Origin: Prorocentrum cordatum
Taxonomy: Eukaryota; Sar; Dinophyceae; Prorocentrales; Prorocentraceae
Assembly (NCBI GenBank): GCA_963575745.1
Contig: CAUYUJ010000349.1
Span: forward strand, 1 to 64,000
DNA length: 64,000 nucleotides
Direction: 5' to 3'
Shown one piece after another: positions 22,437 to 34,529 of the stretch (position 1 is its first letter; each line of letters starts with the position of its first letter). Under the pieces are notes generated by a model. That model did no database searches. It had not been told where the DNA came from and saw nothing but the letters and a program-made list of their open reading frames with translations. The position numbers and the translations under genes were made by a program.

Positions 22437-24870
22437 GTTTACCTGTCGGGCTTCATATGTACTGCAACAAAGGGCAGCATCGGGAGGAGGAGGAGCCAGA
22501 TTCGATCTCTTGGGGCCAGGATACGAGGATGCACGCTCTCCGCCCAGGGCAACGTAGACTGGAGTTTCTAGAAGCGGCGCAGGCACAATTTCAGCAAATG
22601 CGCCCGCAGTGGCTGAAGGATCGCACCTCTCCCGGCGAAATCTCTGAGGCGATCGAGGCGATTTTACGCAGTGCAGGAGAGCAGTTTTTTCTTCTCGAAG
22701 CAGTAGACAGCATATCCAGAGTATCAGATGTATTCGGAATGGCGCAGGCAGCCTCTCAGTGTCAAATGTGACTGTCGCGAGGTGAAGCTGCGGTCAGGCT
22801 CTAGCGATGTTGAGCAACTAGATGCATCTCCTCGTGATATTCCTGCTCGTCTCTGTAAGCTCCGTCGGCTGGCAACGAGGAGGGGGGTGGGGGCGCGGAT
22901 GTCGGTGGAGGCGTCGGAGCACTGGCAAGCGCGCCGCATCGCGGAGGCCATGGCCACAGCTCGACGAGCAGCCGCATGTCGGCGCGGCCCCGAGAAGAGG
23001 GGCGGACGACTCGCGCGCTCTTGCATGCCTTCTGCTGGTTTGAGACGTGGGCGTTGGCGGGGAAGGGCGGGGGCATGGCGCGCGCGGAATTGGATTGGGG
23101 GCGGCGGGGGGGGGGGGGGCGCGACGAGGATTGCAATTGCGAGGAGGGCGTGGAGCTGAATGACATTGTGAAGGAGGATCTGTCTCAGATGCGCAAGTGC
23201 GTCCGCGCTGCCTCGAAGTGGCGGTCGGTTCCAATGTTTGGCGCCCCCTCTGGGGCTGTGGTATATGATGATGTTCCCGTGCTGGCGCCGGAAGGCTGTG
23301 CAGGATCTCGGAGATCCCTCGGATGCCCCGGCCTTGAAGGAGTTCTGGTTTCTTCTGGGCGTGGGATTATACGAGATGCGTTCGCATGGAGTGGTGCCGA
23401 AGTTGTAGAACTGTAGTCTTTGGGCTCCTCTGCGCAAGAGCCATAGGCGGGGGCCTCTAGGAAAACGAGTGGTGCATGTTCTCCCTGCCTCTGGAAAGGT
23501 ATTTTCTTGGCGCGCAAGCTTCGCTGCGTCCCAGGTGACGGTGACTATGGCTTCGTGCGGTGCCGAAGACGGGAACAGCCATCTTGAGTTCTAATGCTGT
23601 TTCGCAGCGCTTGCGACGAGCTCGCAGGGCGCGCAGTCTATGTTTCGAGGACATGAGTAATGCTTTCCCGAATGGGAAATGGGACTGCGTGGATGACGCT
23701 GAGCAGGAATTTTGCTCGCTGGAGGGCCGCGGCCAGCGCCGACCCCGATGCCGCGAGGCTGTGGCGGCCTAGCTTGCTGGGGAGGGTGGGGGAATATCAC
23801 TTAGACCTCAGCAGGGGGGGTTGATGGGGGGTCCGTCCGTCGCTCAGGCTTTTAACGGAACCTTTATGCCGCCGATAGAGGAGTGGCGCCGGGACGGGCG
23901 TGCGCAGGACTTGCGCCGCGGAGTTGCTCGCTACTTTCAACGGTCGCCAGGTCGATTTGAGCTATTTCAAGTACGTGGGCGATGTTCGCAACTTCGTCTT
24001 AGCCGATCCAGATTGTTTTTTGTGCCAGAATTTGTCCGGGAGATTAGGCGTCGCGGCGTCTTCATGAATCAGAGACTAGGACCCTGCGGTTTCATGCAGA
24101 ACGCGTCGAAACCGGAGTTCATAGTGCGCTGCAGGATCCACAGGGTGCACCTCGAACAAATCTCACGGCGGGGGGGGGCGGCGTGATTTGGAAGGTTCGA
24201 TTATGGATCAAGTACGCTGTTTGGGACCCCACTCGGCCTTTTAAGATAGTGCTCACCATGAAGTCGAGCGGCGTGTCTCGGCATCTTGGGCATCGTTCAA
24301 ATCTCTGAGGGCTGTCTGGTAGCTGGGGCCCCCTTGGAAATTCAGGCGTCTACTGTTGCAGGGCTTCGCCTACAATGCACTTCTCAGCGGGCTGGGGGCC
24401 TTCGCGCTCGCAGGGGGCGACTGCAGGAAGCTAAGGGCCACTCTCGCGCGTTTCTGCCGTATTGCTATGGCGGGTAAAGCGACGGACTGGAGTGGTAGCC
24501 ATCCCCATGCGATGTCGAATCAGGAGCTTCTGGTGCACTGGGAACCGACGGGCCCTCGTCTGGAGATGCGTATTCGTCGAATTCGACGGGTCCAAAGCTG
24601 GGCCCGACGGCCCGCGCGTCGCCTCTCGGTTCTCGGGGCTCCGTTCGGGGAACTACCATTCGAGCGTGAGGGTCCACTCTTACCTTCAGGGGGCCTCAGC
24701 ACATCTGCGTGCTCCTGGGCCTTTCAGCTACGTGGCGACCTGCTTGAGGTTGGCGCGGAGCTGGGCCAGGAAATCAGTGAAGAGGTCGCGCAGAGCTTCC
24801 GTCTTCTAATGGATGAGACGACGGCCTCGCCATTATTGTGCGGCGGTTGCTGCAGCTTACAGATCTAAGC
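22437..24870 (+). pseudogene. LINE reverse transcriptase remnant
   Basis: A charged linker (RPGQRRLEFLEAAQAQFQQM; HWQARRIAEAMATARRAA) precedes LGKRVVHVLPASGK (23,457), GDGDYGFVRCRRRE (about 23,532) and FEDMSNAFPNGKWD (about 23,646, motif A). The YADD box has become YVGD (about 23,972), so the first Asp of the pair is lost. The thumb region GFAYNALLSGLGAFALAGGD and MSNQELLVHWEPTGPRLEMR (24,360-24,580) is well preserved. Several frameshifts and stops make it a pseudogene. Confidence 0.7.
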
Positions 24871-24999
24871 AGTTTGCCGTTGCGCTCCCTTCGCCAGAAT
24901 TTCAGCCAGCTCGACCTGGCACCGTTTGTGCTCAACCCGGGGAGGCGTTCCTGTCTGTTGACATGCCGTGGAAGTGCTGGTTATCTGCGGAAAATGCTG

Positions 25000-25290
25000 A
25001 ACATAGGGGCTCCCCATGCGAAGCTAGCTTCCAAACTCGCAGGGATCTCATGAACCGCCTCAGAGGCACCCGCGGGCCCCGAAATATATGCCATGACCTG
25101 GCGCCGACTAGCGTTTGTGTTCAGTGTCGAATGCAGCTAAACGCGTTCAGGGCTCTATGTTTCGAGGACATTGCGAAACCATGGGGGCTTCGACGCTTCG
25201 GGGAATCCAGCCAGTCACCTCGTTCACATGCCCCGTCTGCGGTTTCGACGGCTCGGGCCTCGGCGACCTACTTGATCGCCGGTGCTCCCG
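25000..25290 (+). pseudogene. Degraded C2H2 zinc-finger cluster of LINE copy 2
   Basis: Finger-like strings PCEASFQTRRDLMNRLRGTR, VCVQCRMQLNAFRA and TCPVCGFDGSG lie in two frames. The histidines are mostly lost. The position, directly after RT, matches the intact fingers of copy 1. Confidence 0.5.
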
Positions 25291-26075
25291 CTTGCCCCTG
25301 CGGCCTCGAGAGCGCGCGCCTCATGGGAGAGCCTGCAGCTTCGCAGGCGTCGGGGAACGCGGCGCCGCCCTCCTGGTTCAATGCGCCGCAGACGGCGCGC
25401 CGGAAGAGAGCGGGCCGCGGCGGCGATGGGGGCGAGGAGAGGAAGAACAAGGGCAGCAGGGGCGGCGGCGGAGGTGGGGGCAAGCTCGCGCTGCTCAACG
25501 CGCGCCTCGCCATGGCGCTGGCCGGGGGCGTCGCGGACCTCGAGGGCGCGGTGTGCCGCCGCTGCGAGATGCCGAGCGCCGGCGTGGGCCTGGCCGCAGC
25601 GGTGGAAGCCGCGGGGGTCACGTGCAACGAGACAATCCTGGACATGGAGAAGCAGCAGCGCGAAGGTGGCGACGTGGACTGGGAGGCTCGCGGACCACCG
25701 CGCGCCCGCGCAGCGATGGTGGCGATCATCTACGGCGTGGGCGAGCAGTTCGAGGGTGACGGCGACGCGCAGGCGATCGAGCTGCGCGACGAGATGAGGG
25801 AGTTCTACCAGCAGGAGATCTTCGCGCCAGGAGTCACGGCGGCGAAGCTGGGCCGTTCGATTCCGTGCTTCAGGGGGCAGGTCTTGAAGGCGCAGAACAG
25901 GGGGCAGACCAATGCCATCATTTCGGTGGCGTTCCACGAGGGCACGAAGATATGAGCGGCGCTCTCGGTCTTCATAGAGGCGCTGGTGGAGATGGAGAAC
26001 GGCAGCTGCTTGTCGGGGGCGGCCCCTCGTGGCCCCTTGGAGCGGCAGATGGGCGAGATGGTCTCCACGGATTAG
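25291..26075 (+). CDS. KLAL-type C-terminal domain of LINE copy 2, one in-frame TGA
   Basis: An open frame with good coding composition: KRAGRGGDGGEERKNKGSRG (basic), KLALLNARLAMALAGGVADL (amphipathic helix), MVAIIYGVGEQFEGDGDAQ, REFYQQEIFAPGVTAAKLGR, then a TGA at 25,953-25,955. The same frame stays open and protein-like for 39 more codons (AALSVFIEALVEMENGSCLS) to a TAG at 26,073. The TGA may be a point mutation, a sequencing error or readthrough. The upstream part of the same frame (from 24,813) covers zinc-finger debris. The counterpart in copy 1 is 1-327. Function is unknown. Confidence 0.5.
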
Positions 26076-26690
26076 CTATGAGTCCTCTGATGAGGGCGCC
26101 GCCTGAGCCCCCCACTGCCCGCGAAAGTCTGACGGGGGATGTTTCGAGGTCGGAGCCTGGGCCAGGACGACCCCAAGTCGGGGCGTTGAGACCGTGTTTT
26201 TCAACCCTTCCAGGGCGTCCATGGCCAGGACTGTTTTCGCGGGTAGCGAACGTTTTAAGGGCCTGGTAGCCCGAGGGATTCTTTCGAATGCTCCCTCCGC
26301 TCGGCTCGAGGCGTGCGCCGACGCCCCTCTTCCCGGCCCCGCTCCCTCGCGCGCCAATCATCTACGCCCCGCGAGCCCAGCCTAAAGCAGGCTCCAAAGG
26401 CAGGGGGAAGCGCGTGAGTGGTCGGGGGGGGGGGGGCGGCTGGTGGGTCGGAAGTTCCCGTGCCATTGGGGCCTGCCCCCTAGGGCTGCGTGCCCGCTGT
26501 GGGGGTGCAGGGCGGCCAGTGCCGCTTCGTGCGGAGCGCGCTGGTTGCGATTTCGAAGTGTCTCGGGGGGTGCAAGGGTAAACCGATTCAGAGTTCTAGG
26601 CCACGATGTCAGTCAGTCATTGCTCGGGCAGTAGTGCAGCAGCAGGTGGACCAAGGCAGGATTCCAAGAACTATTCATTCATTCATTCCC
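26076..26690. other. Single-copy spacer
   Basis: GC-rich with a G run at 26,425. No gene is recognised. It holds the string CTGATGAGGG...CGAAAG near 26,092, which is considered and rejected as a ribozyme. Confidence 0.5.
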
Positions 26691-26960
26691 CCTCCTCGTC
26701 CTCCTCCTCGTCCTCTTGCCCCTCCTCCTGATCCTCTTCCTCTGACTCCTCTTCCTCCTCCTCCCTCCCCATCCCCTTCCCCCTGCCCTTTCCCCTCCCC
26801 CTCCCCCTCCCCTCCTCCTCCCCCTCTTATTCTTATTCTTCTTCTTTTAGTCTTATTATTATTATTATGATTATTATGATTATTATTATTATTATTATTA
26901 TTAGGATGAGGATGATGATGATTATTATTATTATTATTATTATTATTAGTAATATTATCC
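26690..26960. repeat. Pyrimidine tract then (TTA)n
   Basis: CTCC-rich to about 26,825, then TCT/TTC, then (ATT)n with GATGATG at 26,905-26,920. Confidence 0.95.
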
Positions 26961-27130
26961 TTATTATTTTTTCATGTTTCGTCTTCTTCCCATAGCTCAT
27001 TCTTCTTATGATTATCCGTAAGGGCTTCGCCCCATGCCGCCGGCCCCCTGTCTCGGATAACGGGAGATGCAAAGGCTAAACCATGAGGTTTGGGCGCCGC
27101 CGTGAAGCAGTGTCGGGACTTGTTTGTTTT
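26961..27130. other. Short unique spacer
   Basis: No feature is recognised. Confidence 0.4.
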
Positions 27131-27750
27131 TCGACCCCGACCCTACGGATCTGTATCACGGGTGCCACCAGATTTCAGACATGTGCCAATTCCATTGTGT
27201 TTTTGGACCCAGACCTTACGGATCTGCTTGAGGGGTGCTGCCGAATTTCCGAAATGTGGCACATCCCCTGTGTTTTTGGACCCTGACCCTGCCGATCTGC
27301 GTGAGGGGTGCCGCCGGATTTTAGAAATGTGGCAAATCCCATGTGTTTTTGGACCCTGGCCTTGCCGATTTGCGTGAGGGATGGCGCCAGTTTTTAGAAA
27401 TATTGCAAATCCCATGTGTTTTTGGACCCTGGGCCTGCCGATCTGCGTGAGGGATGCCACCGAATTTTAGAAATGTGGCAAATCCTCTGTGTTTTTGCAC
27501 CCTTACCCCGCCGATTCGCGTGACGGGTGCCACCGAATGTTAGAAATGTGGCAAATCTCATGTGTTTTTGGACCCTGACCCCGCCGATCTGCGTGAGGGT
27601 GCCGCCTAATTTCAGAAATGTGGTAAATCTCATGTGTTTTTGGACCCTGACCCCGCCGATCCGTGTGAGGGTGCCGCCTAATTTCAGAAATGTGGCAAAT
27701 CCCATGTGTTTTTGGAACCTGACCGCGCCGATCTGCGTGAGGGGTGATAA
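27131..27750. repeat. 73-bp tandem array, about 8.5 copies
   Basis: Units of 72-73 bp are marked by GATCTGCGTGAGGG at 27,294, 27,367, 27,440, 27,513, 27,586, 27,658 and 27,730 (with variants), and by TGTGTTTTTGGACCCTGACC. Divergence between units is modest. Since 73 is not a multiple of 3, both strands show spurious frames. The tail to about 27,980 is unique; it holds a short direct repeat, AAGGAACAGTAAGCAGCAAGA, seen twice near 27,840-27,890. Confidence 0.95.
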
Positions 27751-27984
27751 TTGTTACCCACCCCAGCAATTCAGAGCACACGCTCAGGGCGTGGTAGAAA
27801 TGCCCATTTTGGGCCTCCCCTACTCGCGCGGTCCATCAACAAGGAACAGTAAGCAGCAAGAGGTCCACAAGGAACAGTAAGCAGCAAGAAGCAAAACTTT
27901 AACAGTGGAAACTGGAAGCTGCAACTGGTACAGGAAACTGCGAGCCTTCGCCCTACAGCCTGGTGGCCCCACAAGAGGGCCGGC

Positions 27985-28495
27985 GGATTCTTCTTCTTTT
28001 TCGTCTTCTTCTTCTTCTTATTATTATTCCTCCTCCAGATCCCCTTTTTTTATCCTTCTCCTTCTCCTCCTCCTCCTCCACCTTCTCCTACTCGTCCTCC
28101 CTCCCCATCCCCTTCCCCCTGCCCTTCCCCTTCCCCCTCCCCCTTCCCCTCCCCCTCCCCCTCCCCGTCCTTCTCCTTCCTTCCCCTCTTTCTTCTTGTC
28201 GTCGTCGTCCTCCTACTCCTCCTCCTCCTCCTCTTCCTTCTCCTCTTCCTTCTCCTCCTCCTTCTCTTTCTCCTTCTCCTCCTCCCCCTCCTTCTCCTCC
28301 TCCTCCTCCTCATCATCACCATCACCATCCTCGTTCTCATCATCATCATCATCATCATCATCAGCATCATCATCATAACCATCATAACCATCATCACCAC
28401 CATCATCATCATTATCATCATCATGCTGATTATCATCATATGATCATCGTCATCATATTTCTCCCCCTCCTCCTCCTCATCACCATCACCATCAC

Positions 28496-28546
<51 letters not shown>

Positions 28547-28800
28547 TATTAATATCATGATTAAAATTATTATCACTATCATGTTTGTTATCATTATTCG
28601 TATCATTATTATTATTATTATTTCTATTATTATCATGTTTCTTCTTATTGTTATTCTTATTCATTTGTTATCTTTTTTTCTATTATTTATATTCGTATTA
28701 CCATCATCGTCATAACCATCATAACCATCATCATCATCACCACCAGCATTCTTATTATTATCATCATCATCATCACCATGATGATGATCATCATCATGCT
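27985..28800. repeat. TCC tract then TCA/ATT tract
   Basis: TTC/TCC/CCCCTTCC to about 28,310, then (ATC)n with ATT-rich stretches to 28,800. It ends with TTTCTCCACAG at about 28,822-28,832, which looks like a splice acceptor, but no exon could be supported downstream. Confidence 0.9.
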
Positions 28801-28959
28801 GCTCCCACCTCCCCTTCTTCTTTCTCCACAGACGCGCGCTCCCAGGGCGAACCCACCGCTGAGCAGCCCTCCGGAGGCTCGGGAAACGCAGCGGCCGAGG
28901 CCAGGCTCTTGGCGCCGGGGGGGCGGGCGGGCGGGAGGGTCGATGATCGAGGCGAAGGT

Positions 28960-29130
28960 CGAGGAGGACGAGACGGAGGAGGATTTGGAGGAAGAGGATT
29001 TAGAGCAGGAAGGAAAATGGGGAGGAGGAGGATTTGGAGCAGGAGGAGGATGAGGAGCAGGATGAGGAGGAAGAAGAGGACGAGGAGGAGGATAAGGATG
29101 AGGAGGAGGAGCAGAAAGAGGATGATGATG

Positions 29131-29226
<96 letters not shown>

Positions 29227-29985
29227 TGATGATGATGATGATGATGATGGTTATGATGATGATGATGCTGATGCTGATGCTGATGCTTATGCTGATGCTG
29301 ATGCTGCTGATGATGATGATGATGATGAGTGAGCCTGATGCTGCTGATGCTGATGATGATAATGAGATGGTGATGATGATGTGGCGATGATGAGTTGATG
29401 ATGATGATGATGATGATGATGTGATTGTGATGATGATGTGAGATGTGATGTTGTGATGATGATGATGACGATGATGATGATGCTGATGATGAGGATGAGG
29501 TGGGTAGTGGTGGTGATTCTGTGTGATGATGATGAGGATGATGATGATGCTGATGATGATGATGATGATGATGGCTTATGATGATGATGATGCTGATGCT
29601 GATGCTGAGGCTTAGTGATGCTGATGCTGCTTGATGATGATGATGATGCTGATGCTGATGCTGGATGCGTGATGCTGATGATGATAATGATGATGGTGAT
29701 AGATGATGGATGATGACGATGATGATGTGATGATGATGATGATGATGCTGATTGTGATGATGATGATGCTGATGATGATGATGATGACGATGATGATGCT
29801 GCTGTGATGTATGATGATGATGAGGATGAGATGTTGGTGGGATTATGATGGTGATGATGATGGATGATGATGATGATGCTGATGATGATGATGATGATGC
29901 TGATGATGATGATGATGATGATGTGGTTAGTGGTGGTGGCAACAGGTGAGAGTGATTGAAGGCTGATGATGATATGGTGTTGATG

Positions 29986-30083
<98 letters not shown>

Positions 30084-30350
30084 CTGATGATGAGGATGAG
30101 GAGGAGGAGGAGGAGGAGGAGGAGGGGAGGAGGAGGGAGGAGGGAGGAGGAGGGGAGGTGGAGATGGAGGTGGAGTGGAGGTGGAGGTGGAGTTGCGGAG
30201 GAGGAGGAGGAGGAGGAGGAGGAGGAGGAGGAGAAATATTAGAATGAGGAGCAGAAAGAGGATGAGGAGGAGGAGGAGGAGGTGGAAGTAGGAGGAGGAG
30301 GAGGAAGAGGAGGAGGAGGAGGAAGGGGAGGGGAAGGGCGAGGGGGAAGA
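28960..30350. repeat. GGA - GAT/GCT - GGA compound microsatellite
   Basis: GGA-rich at 28,960-29,115, GAT with GCT interspersed at 29,116-30,085, GGA/GGT at 30,086-30,350. With the TCC-TCA block at 27,985-28,800 it forms a roughly mirror-image pair around a ~150-bp unique spacer. Confidence 0.95.
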
Positions 30351-30968
30351 ATTCTAGACGCTTCTAGCTGCTTTTTAGTCGAGCCTCGATCTTATCCCCC
30401 CCCAGAAGATGTGCCTCCCAGCAGCGTGGCTGGCCGCCGCCTGACTGGAGACGAAGTTGGTGGCTCCCCCCCCCCTCGCCAGCAAGAGCAGGCCACTCCG
30501 AAGCGGCGGAAAAAGAGGAGGTCCAGCTCCCCCCAGTAGGAGCCGCTGGCCCGCGCCCTCCCTCTCCGGCAACGTGGCTGTCAGCCGCCACCCACCTCGG
30601 CTGGCGGCCCCATGTGGCGCCGAGACTCTTGAGGGCGCTGCTGCGGCAGCACCAAGCTGGCAGGGCCGCCAACCCCCCTCCGTCTCTGCCGACAGTGCGG
30701 CTGTCCGCCGCCAGCCACGAGGCGAGGCCGCCCCGCCAGACTCGGAGCCCGCCGCCGATGGGCCCCCCCCTGGCCTCGGTGCAGCCCCCGGTGGAGCCCC
30801 CCCAGGACTCCTCCTCCTCCTCCTCCTCCTCCTCCTCCTCCGCCTCGTCCTCCTCCTCCTCCTCCTCCTCCTCCTCCTCCTCCTCCTCCTCCCCCTGCTC
30901 CTCCTCCCCCCACACGGGCCCAGCCAGCTCCGGAGACCTGCCCAGGCAGGCCGCAGACCCGGCTCGGC
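30351..30968. other. GC-rich spacer with weak internal repeats and (TCC)n
   Basis: Three degenerate echoes of a GTGGCTGNCCGCCGCC-like string lie near 30,425, 30,573 and 30,697. (TCC)n occupies 30,808-30,905. No gene is recognised. Confidence 0.5.
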
Positions 30969-31131
30969 TGATGGGCTTGTTTTCCACCACCACCAGAAGT
31001 TGGTGGGGGAGGGGGTCCTCCTCCTCCTCCTCCTCCTCCTCCTCCTCCTCTTCGTCCTCCTCCTCATCCTCTTCCTCCTCCTCCTTCCCCCCTCCAACTT
31101 ATGGTGGTGGTTGTGGAAAACAGGCCCATCA
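30969..31131. repeat. Inverted repeat with a (TCC)n loop
   Basis: The left arm starts TGATGGGCTTGTTTTCCACC (30,969). The right arm ends with the near-reverse-complement, GGAAAACAGGCCCATCA (31,131). The arms are about 45 bp with a few mismatches and enclose (TCC)n at 31,016-31,084. 31,132-31,525 is single-copy with no gene seen. Confidence 0.85.
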
Positions 31132-31525
31132 TCGGCGGCAAGGACGAGGGGTGCCCCCACGGACCAGGGTGAGCGCAGCCTGGCCTGAGACCCCCCCCGA
31201 CAGAGGCTCGCCGACTCGGACGCGAGCAGCGGAGTGAGGCCACAGGACACTTGGGACGCCGAGGGCAGAGTTCTGCCGCACCCCCCTGGAAGGCCTCAGG
31301 CAGGAACGGATGGCGCCCCTCACCCTCTGGAAGGAACAGCAGCCCCCTCAGTGCGAGTGGGAACGACATCTCCCCCACGGTGCTCTGTCTCACCCAACCT
31401 GGGCTAGGAGGGCCAACGACACGGCTCCCACCGCGGAAGGGGTCGATGTCAGAGGCCCTGGACGTACAAGGTCCCGCAGCCTGACCGCCGAGCGACGGCG
31501 AAGCGCCCCCCTCCGCAGGCCCCCA

Positions 31526-32545
31526 CGCAGCACAGCGTTTCGTGGCCCCATAGGGAACTCCTCCTGAGGCCCCAGTGGCAGTGTCCACATGCTTCTCCCA
31601 CACCCAGCACAGCGTGTCGTGGCCCCATCGGGAGCTCCGGCCCCAGTGGCGGTGTCCACATGCGTCTTCTCCATCCAGCGCAGCGTTTCGTGGCCCTATA
31701 GGGAGGTCCACTTACGGCCCCAGTGGCGGTGTCCACATGCGTCTCCACCACCCAGCACAGCGTTTCGTGGCCCAATACGGAGCTCCACCGATGGCCCCAG
31801 TGGCGGTGCCCACATGCGTCTTCCCCAACCAGCACGGCGTTCGTGGCCCAATAGGGAACTCTATCTAAGGCACCAGTGGCGGTGTCCACATGCGTGTCCC
31901 CCATCCAGCACAGCGTTTCGCGGCCCCAGAAGGAGCTCCGCCTGAGACTCCGGTGGCGGTGTCCACATGCGTCTCCCCCACCCAGCACAGCGTGTCGTGG
32001 CCCCTATACGGAGCTACACTTAGGGCCCCAGTGGCGGTGTCCACATGCGTCTCCCCCACCCAGCACAACATTTCGTGACCACGTAAGGCCCCTGTGGCGG
32101 TGTCCACATGCGTCTCCCCCACCCAGCGCGGCATGTCGTGGACCCGTAGGGAGCTGCACCGAAGGCCCCAGTGGCGTTGTCCACCTGCGTCACAGCGTTT
32201 CATCGCTCCTTGGGTTGGGGAGCTTCACCGGAAGCCCCAGTTGCAAATTCCGCATGCCTTTCCCCCACCCAGTGTTGCGTTTCGTGGCCCATAGGTGGCT
32301 CCACCGAAGGCCCCAGTGGAATCGTTCACATGCGTCTGCCCCGCCCAGTGCAGTGTTTCGTGGCCCCATAGGGAGCTCCACCGACGGCCCCAGTTACAAA
32401 GTTCTCATGCGTCTCCCCACCCAGCACAGCGTTTCGTGGCCTCATAGGGAGCTCCACCGAAGGCCCCAGTGGCAAAGTTGGCATGCGTCTCCCACACCCA
32501 GTACAGCGTTTCGTGGCCCCATGGGGAGCTCCACCGAAGACAATA
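31526..32545. repeat. 77-bp tandem array I (diverged)
   Basis: About 13 units of roughly 70-80 bp with TTTCGTGGCCCCATAGGGAG, GGCCCCAGTGGCGGTGTCC and ACATGCGTCTCCCCCACCCA. Units differ by substitutions and small deletions. Confidence 0.95.
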
Positions 32546-32890
32546 CCCACAACTGCAACTGCATATGGTTGGGTCCTTCGGCAGGCTAATTCTAAGCGAA
32601 TGTGCGCTGCGCTAAGGCGAGAGCCGCAATGTGAAAAGGAACCGCCCTCAAACCGTGAAGCTTTTGCAGTTGAAGCAACAACGAATGTGTACGGCGCTCA
32701 GGCGAGACTCCCATTTCGAAAAGGAGCCGCCTTCAATCCGTGAAACGCTTGCAGCTGTTGTCACGACGGTGCGAGGCGCTAAGGCGAAATCCATAGTTTG
32801 AAAGCCACCTGTCCGCAACCCGAGAAATTCAGGCATTGTTTCCCAACCATCCTGTGGTACGGGGTCCTCGTTTTGAAGAGACAGTGCCCT
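32546..32890. repeat. Linker L1, 84-bp units (type A), linker L2
   Basis: L1 (ACCCACAACTGCAACTGCAT then TATGGTTGGGTCC) is followed by three type-A units of about 84 bp (cores GAATGTGCGCTGCGCTAAGG and GAACCGCCCTCAA), then L2 (CCCAACCATCCTGTGGTA, CTCGTTTTGAAGAGACAG) at 32,836-32,890. Confidence 0.85.
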
Positions 32891-33345
<455 letters not shown>

Positions 33346-34510
33346 TCACAACGCTTCGTGGCCCCATGGGGAGCTGCACCTGAGGCCCCAGTGGCGGTGT
33401 CCACATGCGTTTCCCCCACCCAGCCCTGCGATTCGTGGCCCCATACGGAGCTCCACCTGAGGCTCCAGTGGCGGTGTCCACACGCGTCTCCCCCACCCAG
33501 CACAGCGTTTCGTGGCCCCATCGGGAGCTCCACCTAAGGCCCCAGTGGCGATGTCCACATGCGTCTCCCCCATCCAGCACAGCGTTTCGTGGCCCCATCG
33601 GGAGCTCCACCGAAGGCCCCGGCGGCGGTGTCCACATGCGTCTCCCTTACCCAGCGCAGCGTTTCGTGGCCCCATGGGGAGCTCTACCTAAGGCTCCAGT
33701 GGCGGTGTCCACATGCGTCTCCCCCACCCAGCACACCGCTGCGTGGCCCCATGGCGGGCTCTACCTAAGCGCCCCGTGGCGGCGCCCACATGCGTGTCGT
33801 GGCCCCAAACGGAACTCCACCTAAGGCCACAGTGGCGGTGTCCACATGCGTCTCCCCCACCCAGCACAGCGCTTCGTGGCCCCAAAGGGAGCTCCACCTA
33901 AGGCCCCAGTGGCGGTGTCCACATGCGTCTCACCCACCCACCCAGCACAGCGCTTCGTGGCCGCATAGGGAGCTCCACCTAAGGCCCCACTGGCGGTGTC
34001 CGCATGCGTTCCCCCCCACCCAGCACAGCGTTTTGTGGCCCCAGAAGGGGGCTCCACCTAAGTCCCCAATGGCGGTGTCCACATGCGTCTTCCCCACCCA
34101 GCACAGCGCTTGATGGTCCCATGGGGTGGTCCACCTAAGGTCTCAGTGGCGGTGCCCACATGTGTCTCCCCCACCCAGTACAGCGTTTCGTGGCCCCACC
34201 TCGCGCTCCACCTGAGGCCCCGGTGGCGGTGTCCACATGCGTTTCCCCCACTCAGCACGGCCTTTCGTGGCCCCATAGGGAACTCTACAGAAGGCCCCAG
34301 TGGCGGTGTTCGCATGCGGCCCCTTCCCACGCAGCACAGGTCGCCCCATGTGGAGCTCCACCTAACGCTCCAGTGGCATGGTTCTCATGGTGGCCCCGTT
34401 CCATGTCGGCACACTCTCACACGTTTCGTGGCCCCATGTGGAGCGCCACCGATGGTCCCAATGGCTAAGCCCGCATGCGTACACGCCCCATTTTAGGCAC
34501 ACCGTTAACA
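33346..34510. repeat. 77-bp tandem array II (diverged)
   Basis: About 15 units of the same family as array I, same orientation, with small deletions in places. Confidence 0.95.
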
Positions 34511-34529
34511 CTCCTCGAGGTCCCATAAT

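Larger units (their letters stand above)
21600..26075 (+). mobile_element. LINE-like non-LTR retrotransposon, copy 2, decayed
   Basis: A plus-strand relic of the same family as 1-4,273: endonuclease, RT, zinc fingers and KLAL-type C-terminal domain in the same order. Frames switch many times and stops are frequent in the 5' two thirds. The last ~750 bp are much better preserved, with one internal TGA. No target-site duplication or poly(A) tail is seen. Confidence 0.75.

Noticed and set aside
26080-26145. Possible hammerhead ribozyme (CTGATGAG ... CGAAAG near 26,092-26,127)
   Set aside because: Stem II pairs poorly, no stem III/cleavage-site arrangement was found, and CTGATGA also occurs by chance in GAT repeats.
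27131-27750. CRISPR-like array
   Set aside because: Units are contiguous 73-bp tandem repeats without unique spacers, in a eukaryotic genome context.
28812-28835. Splice acceptor TTTCTCCACAG
   Set aside because: No donor, exon or homologous protein could be tied to it; it sits in a pyrimidine tract where such strings are expected.
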